Source of the DNA: Eutrigla gurnardus
Taxonomy: Eukaryota; Chordata; Actinopteri; Perciformes; Triglidae
DNA: 64,000 nt
Reading direction: 5' to 3'
Assembly: GCA_963514095.1 (NCBI GenBank)
Contig: OY741270.1
Location: 21,482,656-21,546,655 of the forward strand
Positions 37,927-47,949 of the stretch are shown in pieces. The first letter of the stretch is position 1. Each line of letters begins with the position of its first letter. Below the pieces are notes generated by a model. It saw only the letters and a program-made list of their open reading frames with translations. It was not told the origin of the DNA and ran no database searches. Made by a program: the position numbers and the translations under genes.

Positions 37927-38500
37927 GACCTGAAACGAGTTGATACATCCATTGGTCAATTGACTGAAAACTTATTGTCAACATTTTGTAAAAGCTATTT
38001 ACTGCTTGCCTTTGTCACATATTGTAATTTGAATACCTTTTAGGTTTTAGGTTTACGTTTTGAAGAAGTCATATTAGGCTATTTGAAGATGTGATGTTTT
38101 TTTTTTTAAAAAAGCCCGACCGATTTATCGGTTAGCCAACTTCATCGTCCAATATTAGCCTATCGCAGATATATCGGTATCTGCTCACATGTCTGCCGAT
38201 ATGCACAGATGAAAAACATAAACTTTTAAGTAATCTAATATAGAAAGCACTGCTCGAATAATTCCGAAGTGGAGTTGTTACATAGTTTGCCCAGCAGAGT
38301 TCGCTACTACTTCCAATAGCCGTACAGCACGGTATAATGTCATCGAACACGGGGGACCATATAATATTGAAATTGGCATCGGCCCCAAAAATCCCATACC
38401 AGTCGGCCTCTTTTTTTCTAAGACTAAATGTTCCATCTCAAAAAATAATCGTCACATTAATTAAATAATCATAATAAAGTCATTAGGTGCAGGACTGATT
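37927..38500 (+). mobile_element. Family A element split by a nested family B insertion
   Basis: The left half (37927-38095) has the family A start CCTGAAACGAGTTGAT, the AATTGACTGAAAACTTATTG stretch and TTTGAAGATGTGATG. The right half (38416-38500) resumes with CTAAGACTAAATG, AATAATCGTCACATTAATTA and GGTGCAGGACTG. The intervening 38114-38408 belongs to family B. About 50 bp of the expected A sequence seems missing at the junction, so insertion came with a deletion or in a decayed copy. T-rich sequence on both sides could be the target duplication but cannot be delimited. Confidence 0.65.
38114..38408 (+). mobile_element. Copy 2 of family B element, nested
   Basis: It starts GCCCGACCGATTTATCGG and ends CCCATACCAGTCGGCC, whose reverse complement is an imperfect match to the start, as expected of decayed terminal inverted repeats. 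The interior aligns with 3446-3660. There is no coding capacity, so it is non-autonomous. A CTCF-like sequence, CCAGCAGAGTTCGCT, lies at 38291-38305. Confidence 0.7.
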
Positions 38501-38509
38501 AAAGCAAAT

Positions 38510-40370
38510 TTAGTTATTTGACCAATGCATTTGTTGCAGTCTTCCGTTGGAAGCAAAACCCTTCACTGTGAATAATTAACATGTGATTCATGATTTTAGT
38601 TAAGAAAAGAGTATTTTCGCCAAAATGAGCTTTGAAATTCAGCATCCGATTCTTGAGTGGGTGGGACCTAAAATATGAAAGATACTCTTTTGGGCGACAA
38701 GGACAATTGCGCATCACTTTGGGTTGCACACATTGCTCTGTGGGGGCTTAAATCAGACGGAGACTAGCCACAGATAATGAGCTGTCTTTAATCATGGGAG
38801 ACAGTACTTTGAGCTACTACGCATCACATTTGCAGGCTAGAGAAAGGGGGGGTTTCTAATTACTGTACTACAGAAAAAAATCTCACGGCTTCCTGTCCGT
38901 CGCAACTGACGCTGAGTCCTAACCAACCTTGACAGGAAGGGACAACAAAGACCGTCTCTGTTCTGAACACCAAAACAACCAGAGAAAAGTAAAAGACAAC
39001 AAAACTGAAGACATCCATGATTGGACGATGTAGATTAATGAATCCCTTTTTCTTTTTCAGAGCGGAGGCACCGTGACTCTCATTTGAGCATATTCTTTGG
39101 AAACACAGATAACTATGTATGCTCATAAAATACCATGTAGCGCTTACAGTTGACAGTGTATACCGTATACTTTATTGATGTTTTAAAAAATGCAATTCTT
39201 GACAGCTTCGTGCGAACATTTCCAATACGTATCAGCGATGCATCCCGTCCTGTTGACAGAATAAAGATGAAACGGTGCACATCAAAAATAAGAAATGCAT
39301 CAGAACGTGTGCTGGAGTTGACTTTGACTCAAACCAGGTTCGGAAATTGGCAGGAGAGGATTCGCGTCAAAAATGTTCCGACACAGTAAAAGAAGCTGTG
39401 AATACATTTCAGGATTTGCGACATAAAAACAAAGCACACGTCCCGTACTCCCTCACTGTCTCGAACCCTAATTGAAAATGACACCTTAAGATGTTTTTAA
39501 AAAAATGAAACATGACTTGCATCATTGCTCCTGAGGTCAGCTCATGAAATCCTAATTTTCATCAGACCACACCGATACACACGTTTGTATAATGAAACGA
39601 TCTCGATGGTAGAATCCACCTTTCTTCCCCACCACCATGTACATTCCATTAAACCAAAATAGCTGCCTGAGATAAGTCCTCCAATCCCTCCACTATTTCA
39701 TCTTTGTCCATATCCATAAGCGGCAGAAAAAAAAAAGATTTGTCCCATAACCCCCGTGTGATCATTTGCATCTAAAACGATATTCGACATTTGTTATTCC
39801 ATCAATCAATACCATCTCTCCCATTCTCTGTGTGCATAATCTCAGAAACCTGCATGCAAAACGCTTAACAATAACATGTATGTTATACAAGAAGCCATAT
39901 ATCATCCCTGGACGCATTTACATCCTGTTAACAATTTCTCAGGGCAGATTAGAGGGCGCTGAGACAGCAGCCCAGATCCCATGAGAGGTGGGCTTTGGGA
40001 GCTGATAAGGCCAGCCATAGGAAGGCAGGATTAATACATATGACCAGGACACATGGAGGCCCTCTGATTATTCCAGCAGAAAAACGGCCCTATCCCGTCG
40101 GCCCCCGCATGATTAAATACAGCCCGAGTGCGGACAGGGAGGCAAAGGGATGGGGAGATAACCGATTTTATTTATGCAAGCCGGTTAGCCTGGCAGATCA
40201 CGTCTGAGGATTGTTCACGCTACAGGGGTGAGGGATCGCACCGGGGGAGCTCACCCCTGATCACACACAGGGTTGCTTTAGCTGTCACTTTTCCACCTTG
40301 CCTCCTTCCCTCTGTAGAATATAGATCAGGCGTTCCCCCCCCAAAATATTTCATGTCGAGGATTGCCCAA
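38510..40370. other. Unique DNA, no gene seen
   Basis: The sequence is mostly AT-rich; patches 39940-40290 are more complex. A good pyrimidine tract and acceptor at 39045-39060 leads into a frame that stops within 30 bases. Confidence 0.45.
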
Positions 40371-40377
40371 TGGAAAT

Positions 40378-40500
40378 GTGTAATGCTGCAGACCTCCATT
40401 TGATTGTACTTTCTAGCTGCTGCAGAAGCAAATTGGGAAAAGACGCAACAGAAAACAAAAAAACAAACAAAAAAACAAAAATCAATTTGTTACTTCTTAG
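40378..40500 (+). repeat. Internal duplication, copy 1
   Basis: The 30-bp core at 40388-40417 (GCAGACCTCCAT, then TGATTGTACTTTCTAGC after one variable base) recurs at 41354-41383 with one mismatch. Similarity continues for about 40 bp through GAAGCAAATTGGGAAAAGAC and an ACAACAGA-type string. An A-rich (AAAC)n-like stretch follows. It is not a repeat family I recognise. Confidence 0.7.
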
Positions 40501-40779
40501 GTTGTTGGACTCTATTTTGGTGAATTATCACCTTTGTGAAAAAATGGAACAAATTCCTAATGGAATTACAAAGAAACACCCAGGTTTTAAGAGTTACGAG
40601 CGACTGACCATGAGTGGAACAACTCTCTCAAACTCTCTGAACTTCCATTAAGCTCCCACTGTACGTGCACACGCACACATCCTTCCCCCATATCGAGACG
40701 GCCGACTCTCCAGGCTGCGTCCTTGACAAGAACTTTAGGAGTAATTGTAGTTCACATTAGATTCCGTATACAAGACTTT

Positions 40780-41340
40780 GTCGGCGCGGGGATTACCTAA
40801 TTAACTTCTTCAAAAACATGTACTCATTATAGATTGAATTCCTTTTTGGTAGTTAGAGGGTGCTTAATAAATTAATTGTGTTAATGACCCATTAATGGCG
40901 GTGCACGAGAAATTCTAATGAGCCACCTTAATTAAATATTATCTCACTGTTTAATCAAAGCGTTTAATTATTCACCAGATATTTTCCACGGAATCAATTT
41001 GTTCCTGGGTTGCGGGAGCAAAATGCTGATTGTGTGTTCCCGCACTGATTCATCACTGAATTGGTCATTCAGTTCAAAATCCTCTTTTAATCAGGGGGGA
41101 ATATTAGCCATTTGGCTCGGATCCATACATTTCTGAGTAAGCGAGTCATTCTGATCATTTTGATATCAATTTTAATTGAAGCCGGGTCACATTTTACATC
41201 TGTTTGAGAGACGTGTTTTAATTAGTGATACGAGATGCAATTACATTGCCATGGTTGCCGTAGCCATTAGGGAAGATGAATGGTGGGGTTTCATGTATTA
41301 ATTGACTATCTTACCTGTAATTTTCCTCATTTTACAGCGT
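40780..41340. promoter_or_regulatory. Dense ATTA-rich candidate enhancer block
   Basis: More than ten ATTA/TAAT cores lie within about 560 bp of otherwise complex sequence, including TAATTAAC, TTAATTAAAT, CGTTTAATTATTC and TTTTAATTAGTG. A palindromic CCATGG flanked by TTGC is at about 41248-41257. There are no simple repeats. This is the most typical developmental-enhancer-like stretch in the window and lies between the two copies of the internal duplication. Confidence 0.45.
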
Positions 41341-41470
41341 GCAATGTTATTCCGCAGACCTCCATGTGATTGTACTTTCTAGCGTAAGCAAATGGGGACA
41401 GACACAACAGAGAACCAAACAAGACAACACAATAACATGACTTTTTGTGCTTCTCTTGGATCCTAACATG
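41340..41470 (+). repeat. Internal duplication, copy 2
   Basis: The 41354-41383 core matches 40388-40417 with one mismatch and is followed by the same order of motifs (AAGCAAATGGGGACAGAC, ACAACAGAGAAC). Copies lie 966 bp apart in the same orientation. Confidence 0.7.
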
Positions 41471-41694
41471 GATCCACCATGAAAAATCTTTAGGTTCCTT
41501 CGCAGACGAGGACAGATCCAAATGCGTATTCACAACAATGTGTCATTTTTAGATTAAAACACATCTCTGAGTGCGAATGCATGTTCTCTAAAACGGGATT
41601 GCACGCTCATAGCCGTCTCGTGTCCGTGAACCTCTGCGCTCCCCCCACTTCTCCTGAGCAAACTGGAAGACCTCAGTCATCATCCTCGTTTTAG

Positions 41695-41977
41695 CTCAAA
41701 TTTGTTGGGATCAAAGGTGGCCAGCTGGGTGTGGGCGGGAGCAGATGGTTGCATGCTCAGGGGGACCAGGCAAAGGCCCTTCAGGTTTTAACACCTCCTC
41801 TCCCCTGGGTGCCCGGGTGGGGGGGATCCGGCTCGGGGAACCTACCTGAGCTCAGTGGCATGGCCAGCAGGCTTCCACCGCACGACCCCCTACTTGGCTC
41901 ACATATGGCGCCAGCCATGGGGGCCTTGCGCTGGGGTTCTGACCTGAGGAAAATAAACTGTGGACGGGCAGAGGAAG
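41695..41977 (+). CDS. Weak candidate exon of unknown gene
   Basis: One frame is open across the whole interval, beginning immediately after an AG acceptor with a modest pyrimidine tract (ends 41694) and ending at a good donor (GAAG before GTAAGCC at 41978). That is 94 codons plus one base. The local GC content is clearly above that of the flanks, which by itself makes open frames longer. The predicted peptide is rich in Gly, Pro, Leu and Ala, with no motif or membrane segment I recognise. No partner exon was found. It may be GC-rich regulatory DNA instead. Confidence 0.15.
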
Positions 41978-42009
41978 GTAAGCCTGACTCATTAGGATAA
42001 GTGCCCGAG

Positions 42010-42845
42010 AATGAGTCCATTCATTTACAAACCGGGAATTAACTTTTGAGTTCAAGCAGTTATGGATTAGACTGTGACATGTAGGACTCCAAAAAGTGAG
42101 GTCGTTCATAAATAAACATTGCAGGCCTGTATTTATTTAAAACATTTAGAATGTGTGTAATTTCGATTAGATGTATTTTTTGTTGTTGATATCGGTAGTT
42201 TTACCTCTGGTAACCCAATGTTGTGGGGTCTCAATGGGCCAGGCAGCGGCTGGTTAGAGACTGCAGGTGCTGGGGCAGATTAATCCCTTGCCAAATCAGC
42301 TCCGCCTCAACAATCTCAAAGTTCCAGGAAGGAGCCTGCTGGGAACGTGAAGTGGTACTTGTGGTCTGGGATTATGACTTTCAGACTTTTTGGCCTTGAG
42401 AGCACAAATGTAGCCTCTTGAATTGAATTTGCAGAGGGTGGGGGGGCTTGGATTCATCCTCTGACCAATGTTTTTTTGGGGATAACTATTTTTCCATAAA
42501 TCCATCTTAAGTAGTCACATTCTCCCTGTGGCTAATAGGATCATGATGGGAATAATCTCTACAAATCTGACAGAAAAAAAGAATGTCCTGGCCTTCAACT
42601 TCTTCCTCTCGGTAAATGAACAATTTCAAGAGTCTTTCCTGTGGGACAAGAGAGGGGGGGCGTACATTGGCAACGAGACAAGAAAGTAAGAGAAAAACAA
42701 CATAATTTTCTCAGGAGAAGGTTCGGCTACTATAACTGAAGTTGTATAGGTTATACTGTGTCCTTATTTCAGCTGGAAATGCGGACGATTAGTATGCAAC
42801 TCTAATGAAATAAAACGGGGTAAAAAAAAGAAGTATTATATAGAA
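42010..42845. other. Unique DNA, no gene seen
   Basis: The sequence is mixed, with short G runs near 42440 and 42655. No repeat family or exon structure was recognised. Confidence 0.5.
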
Positions 42846-42859
42846 ACATTTGCAATAAG

Positions 42860-42982
42860 GTCTGGCGACCTGTCCAGGGTTTACCCTGCCTTCGCCCAAT
42901 GTCAGCTGGGATCGGCTCCAGCCCCCCGCGACCCTGAATACAGGATAAGCGGTAGACGATGGATGGATGGATGGATGGATGG
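42860..42982 (+). mobile_element. Second (GGAT)n-tailed retroposon copy with TSD
   Basis: It belongs to the same family as 2442-2552, sharing CAGCTGGGATCGGCTCCAG and GGATAAGCGGTAGA and a tail of about five GGAT units. It is flanked by ACATTTGCAATAAG (42846-42859) and ACATTTGCCATAAG (42983-42996), a 14-bp duplication with one mismatch. The copy has only a 3' end and no coding sequence. Confidence 0.85.
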
Positions 42983-42999
42983 ACATTTGCCATAAGAAA

Positions 43000-43440
43000 A
43001 ATACAAGCGACCTATAGCTGCCCAGACAGGACTCCTTTTAAAATAGAACCACATCCTGCTCATAGTGGATTGAAATTGAAATTGCACATTTGCTCCCCAT
43101 TTTCACCTTGTCAGTCACACCTGGTTCGACATGGCCTCCGACGCACCCAGTATGACCAAGCAAACCTCTTATTGTCACATCAAACTGTGACAGCGCCGGG
43201 ATATGGATCTGCTCTGTATTTACCCACCTGCTCCGATATACAAACAAACTGTAGTCTTCACAATTTCAGACAAAAATGACACCAAAGAGAAATCTGTAAT
43301 TTATTGCCAATATATAGGATTTGTTCCCCCTTACATGCCTGGCTTCTTAAAGCAGAGTTAAAGCAGTGATGCTATCAAATTACATGATATAAATCCATAA
43401 AAAACTTGTTGAGACAATTGTAAAATTACTAATGTTAAGG
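43000..43440. other. Unique DNA, no gene seen
   Basis: Mixed then AT-rich sequence. The 106-codon frame at 42959-43279 starts inside the retroposon tail and shows no domain. Confidence 0.5.
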
Positions 43441-43445
43441 TGACA

Positions 43446-43697
43446 TTTAGTTGTTTAGTCAATTGATCAACAGAAAATTCAAAAATAAATGTTTTTAGTC
43501 AAAATTGACTATTTCTCTGGTTGCAGGTTCTCAAATGGGATGAGCAGCTTTGAGGTTTGTTTAACTCAATATTATATCTTTGTAAATTCAGACTCCAACT
43601 AACAAACTCAACCAAATGTGACATAAAACAGAGAAAAGCAGCAAATCCTCACATTACAGAAGCAAGAATTAGAAACATTTGGCATTTTTGCTTGAAA
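43446..43697. mobile_element. Two family A fragments in inverted orientation
   Basis: The first part (43446-43560) reads in the forward sense: TTTAGTCAATTGATCAACAG, then CTCTGGTTGCAGGTTCTCAAA. The second (about 43596-43697) reads as the reverse complement of the same region: ACAGAGAAAAGCAGCAAATC, then CATTTGGCATTTTTGCTTG. Both are diverged. I recognise these strings from the same teleost family as at 3.3 and 37.9 kb. Confidence 0.6.
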
Positions 43698-43699
43698 AA

Positions 43700-44040
43700 A
43701 AAACAGCTCTATTTTATAAAACTATATATTGGACGAGAGAAAGCATGCAAATGCTATTTACTATTATTACATACTATATACAGAGCTATTGAATGAATGG
43801 AAAAAAAATAAAGAAATCCCTCAACATGAATTCAGCTGCTATTTGTGATGTTTAATCACTTGTGCCCGACTCAAAGACAGTGAAGGTATTGGCTGTGTTG
43901 TAACTGAGATCCACAACTTAACAAAGGGCCTCATGCTGCGTGGACAAAGGTGCCATCCAGGACCCATCTATCTTACAGGATCTCAATGAAAGCTGGAAGT
44001 TGATTTAGCTGGCATGTGTGGTTTTTTTTTTCTCTATGGC
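43700..44040. other. AT-rich DNA, no gene seen
   Basis: AT-rich unique sequence with no recognised feature. Confidence 0.5.
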
Positions 44041-44044
44041 TTTT

Positions 44045-44048
<4 letters not shown>

Positions 44049-44099
<51 letters not shown>
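44049..44099 (+). repeat. (TG)n microsatellite, about 51 bp
   Basis: A perfect alternating TG array. Confidence 0.98.
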
Positions 44100-44100
<1 letters not shown>

Positions 44101-44109
44101 TATCTGCGA

Positions 44110-44367
44110 GTGACCCATTGTGGCCAGACACCTGCCCACAGGCTCCTTGTCTGACTGATGAATCAGTGTCTTCAAGGTGTCTTTGAAGAAGTCTATTGTA
44201 TGCCTTTGTTCTACAGTCTTAAGCATCCTGTCCTGCGTCTCCCCTTGCACACTAAAGAGAAAATAAATCCACTGCTGACACTGCCACAATGAATGGCCTG
44301 GGCCACCGTCCCATCAGCCATTTCTTCCAGCTCAGAACAGAAGGAGGAAAGTATAATAGATGTTGGA

Positions 44368-44398
<31 letters not shown>

Positions 44399-45450
44399 AC
44401 CAAGAGTGTATACAGAATCTGACAATAGACCTCCATCTCTTTTCCACCTACCTATCATTTCTAGGAAAGAATAAATTACAAAAACAACTCCCCAAAAAAC
44501 TTTCCCCTCATTTTGATTCCCCTTTCTCTCTTTATTCACTTCATTTGATTTCTCTCTTATTTGTGATGTCACACCTGCTATCATTCATGTGCTGCATGGT
44601 CTGTCAGGGCAGATTAGAAGCAGGGGCTTGTGCCTCGACAGCCATCGTACAGTATCAATATTGTGACGGCTGAGGAGCCGCCCGTCCTCACATCTCCTCA
44701 GAGTGCAAAGACAATTGAAAAGAGGAAGCGTCACAAACCTGACACCCGAGTCACTTCAAGGAATCCCTTTCAAGAAGAAATAAAACCTCACCTGACAAAG
44801 CAAAGCTAGCCCAGGACAAGAGTAAATAGCATCAAACAGCAAGGGTATTTCCACTTTTAACAAAAGGAAAGGCACCCGCTGGAATCAATTAAGATGCAGG
44901 AAGTGAAATTGATTATGTTCTTACAAGTTTTATTTTGCTAAAGGAATGTTGACTGAGTTGCATGTGGTCTTTTTAGCTTTTTTTATTTTTATTTCTAAAC
45001 AAAAATAGACAAAAGGAGTCCAAACAGGCAGAAAGTGGGCACTCTAACAGAAAAGTTGAGGTGATTTCAAAGGCAAACATTCTCATTAAGCATCATAAAG
45101 CATTTTCTATAAGGACTAATGCATGTTGTAACATTATGCAGAGTCGCCTTTGATTTTTCTTTTGCGTGTAGTGTCTGCCACTGAAATGTTTCAGAGTTGT
45201 AGTCCAAATGTAATAATTTCCTCTAATACAGTACCACTCATTAACCCCAATTACTCTTCCAGGAGGCTATCAAAATGACTTTTTTCCCTCTCCAGTCTTC
45301 TCATAACTCCAGCTGCTCTCCTCATCAACCAGTTTAATATTGGCGATTTAGACTGGGATGTAAGCCAAATGAATAAATGTAACATGAGGTTAATCACCCT
45401 GAATACATTCTCCAACTCGTGTAATTTATCCATGTTCTGCCTTTTCTCTT
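44110..45450. other. Unique DNA, no confident gene
   Basis: A GA-rich patch lies at 44370-44400. The stretch 44690-44930 is complex. At 45290-45440 short frames on both strands look protein-like (60 codons on the minus strand), but neither has splice borders. Confidence 0.4.
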
Positions 45451-45455
45451 AGTTT

Positions 45456-45458
<3 letters not shown>

Positions 45459-45501
<43 letters not shown>
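45459..45501 (+). repeat. (CA)n microsatellite, 43 bp
   Basis: A perfect alternating CA array, lying about 200 bp downstream of the minus-strand exon candidate. Confidence 0.98.
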
Positions 45502-45503
<2 letters not shown>

Positions 45504-45697
45504 CCAACCATGCTGGATGTGTCATTAAAAGTTGGCCACTGCTTTATTTGTTGCGGATTAGCAGAGTCTCTGACCCAGTGACTTCTGGGTAATGTACTGT
45601 GCCAGTAACAGAGTGAAGGAGAACTGTCACCGTGCTTTTTGAGCTTCCTGGATGACATGTAACCAACCTGTTTGGAACCAGAGCTCCTACTTTTCAC

Positions 45698-45795
45698 CTG
45701 AAGATTTGACCCGCTGGTAGTTCTGACCCGCAGTCCGCAGAGGTCAGTAAGGTATGCCAGGAAAGACGTGGTTGCATACATGCCGCTTACGATCC
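45698..45795 (-). CDS. Candidate internal exon of an unidentified membrane protein
   Basis: On the minus strand a strong acceptor (pyrimidine-rich sequence then CTGCAG, plus 45796-45801) is followed by 98 bp open in one frame, then CAG and the donor GTGAAAAG (plus 45690-45697). The phase would be 1 on entry and 0 on exit. The 32 codons give a hydrophobic stretch beginning IVSGMYATTSFLAYL, then TDLCGLRVR and a polar end, which fits one transmembrane helix followed by a basic membrane-proximal segment. I do not recognise the family. No second exon with matching phase was found in the window, so it would be one exon of a gene with large introns. A chance open frame cannot be excluded at this length. 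Confidence 0.3.
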
Positions 45796-45829
45796 CTGCA
45801 GATAGCAACAAAAGTCAAAGATTAAAACA

Positions 45830-46810
45830 TACACCAAGATAAAACAAACAGAGAATGTGACAGAGAAATACCAAGCATAAAAAAAAAGAAGAAGAAGAAA
45901 ATCCCGGGGTGATTACAAGATCAGCATGCCACGGTACAATTACCATCACTTTGAATTTGAAATGGCCATTTAAAAGGCAGTAGAGCATCCTGGAAAATTA
46001 AACTGGAGCCTAATTAGCACACTCCAACCTGACAACGGAGCAGCTTTCAGCCTGGCTGAGCAAAGCAGTCAAGCAAGAGGAAGTGACTGACTGAAGGACC
46101 AAGGAGGCCCTGCCGCTCTCGCCCTGAACCCATCACACACCCGACTGTGAGACACACTTTCACACAGATACGCTTGTGCAAACGCGCACATACACACACC
46201 GCACAAGTTCTCTCGTTTCTCGCCCATCTTCACAGAGATTTAAAAAAAAAAACTTTACTCGTGTACTGTAATATCTGCATGTAATCAGTCTGATATTCAT
46301 GCGTAGTCTTATACTGTAGTGAACTTTGTTTTTCGGACAGAGTGGTGGCGCTCAGGCACGTCTTATAACCCCTCCCTGCCTGCCAGCAGCGGCTGGGTTA
46401 AGCCCATGACCCCTGACCCTTCACTGTTAAATTAACTCTGCCCCCAGTCGGGTGTTGTGCCAAATGTCAGGAGTGGCCTCTAATCCTGTCTTGCTGTCTG
46501 GTTGGCTCCTCAGCACCAGACTACCTTTCCTGTCCAGACCAATCTACCTACATCCCAACCTCAGCTCAACTCTGCTGCAGGCTCTCCTGCACCGAGAGAG
46601 GACCACCGACTTACTCCACCTGAATACTTGATCGTCCAGTCCAGTTTTTTTTATTTATTTTTTTATCATACCAACAAAATGATGCAGCAGAAGATTTTTT
46701 AGTTTTGAGCTGAAACTTTTGACCGTCAAAGTGGGTGAAAAGTGGAATTGCAAAATTCTGCCGGAGGGATAAAAAAGTGCTGAGGGGAGGTGAAACTAGA
46801 CACTGTCAAG
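45830..46810. other. Unique DNA, no gene seen
   Basis: An A-rich GAA-type run is at 45880-45900 and a CA-rich patch at 46130-46200. A 66-codon frame at 46502-46702 starts near an acceptor-like AG and contains a short string faintly like fish retrotransposon gag, too brief to call. Confidence 0.4.
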
Positions 46811-46818
46811 ACAGCTCT

Positions 46819-46860
46819 GTGTGTGTGTGTGTGTGTGTGCGTGTGTGTGTGTGTGTGTGT
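46819..46860 (+). repeat. (GT)n microsatellite with one interruption, 42 bp
   Basis: A GT array interrupted by one GC unit near 46840. Confidence 0.97.
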
Positions 46861-46989
46861 AGTACCTCTGTCTTTCCTGAGCCCTGGCGTCTTAACCGAG
46901 GTCTGGTCAAAGTGAAGGAGAGCCCCATGGCTATATCTGTCACGCAGCACAACAGGTCGACTTTACCTTCCCCTGAGAAACTTTGCATA

Positions 46990-47570
46990 TAGTGCAACTG
47001 AGTTCGATAGTTAGGCGTGACCTACATAAAGTTAGAAAACCGGATGTGAATTACAAATAATAGGATTCACGGTGGGAATACCGCTGGTTTCATGCACGTC
47101 GCTGTTGTGATGCGATGCCGTATTGATCGTGGCGTGAGCAGGAGATAATTTCCCCCACACGGATCAATCCAAACCTGTTCTGCGCGACCTCTCCATACCA
47201 CAGCCACGGAGCACCGGCATTGTCTGAACACGGGGGCTAATTTGATTTGAGTCGAATGTGGGGCTCGATCAAGCCCTATTAGCTAAGATTTCATTAATCC
47301 ACATTGTGTATTTGATGACAAAGGGGTTTCTGTGCGGGGACCTCATTGTCAGATCATTGTTCTGTTGTCTCATTCAGCTCAGTCAAAGGTTGACAAAGGA
47401 AGACCAGCTGCTAATATGGACTGTAGAGGGAAACGGAGCTCTTACATTATTGTCAGTGGAGGGCCGCTTCCTGGGCAGAGAGGATCATGTATTGAGGCAC
47501 AAAATGAAGAGCTTGGAGGTATTTGAGAGCTCTCTTTCAGTGCAAATAAATCTCACATATAAGGCATGAC
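46990..47570. promoter_or_regulatory. Candidate conserved non-coding block
   Basis: Complex sequence with CpG-containing and ATTA-containing segments, no simple repeats, and strings such as TCATTAATCCAC and CATTGTTCTG. The 103-codon frame at 47258-47569 has no domain. Confidence 0.35.
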
Positions 47571-47940
47571 ATCCTGAATTTAAGGTAAATGGTGTCAATC
47601 TAGAATAAGAAATGAAAAACTGTCTGTATTGCCCCACATTATTTTCTTGATTTCACTCACACTAATGAAGCTGTAATATTATATATATATAAATATATAA
47701 TTTAGACAGTGTGAACTAGTATTGCTAGCTTGTCACAGAAGGGTCCTATATATGAAATCAAGTTTCTGTTGCAAGTCAAATTAGCAGGGATGAAAAAAAA
47801 AAAATCCTGTCACGCAAAGAATGAAAAGTGCAAATCAATCACCTTCAAACCGAGTGACATAAATACCATTAAATTCTATAAGATCTTATTTTACCTCACT
47901 CTGCTGTTAATGGCTTCCTCTCATCTGGAGTGACACAGTA
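47570..47940. other. AT-rich DNA, no gene seen
   Basis: It includes a TATA-type run at 47680-47700 and A-rich sequence near 47790-47803. Nothing else was recognised. Confidence 0.5.
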
Positions 47941-47949
47941 TTTTTTTTC

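Noticed and set aside
45290..45440. Plus-strand frame with FNIGDLDWD, reminiscent of a LINE endonuclease
   Set aside because: Only one short motif fits, the frame is about 50 codons long, and a protein-like frame also exists on the other strand. Not enough to call a LINE remnant.
46500..46640. Short peptide string (PAPRE...RLTPPE) faintly like fish Ty3/gypsy gag
   Set aside because: The similarity spans about 13 residues and breaks off at once. No other retrotransposon part, terminal repeat or primer-binding site is nearby.
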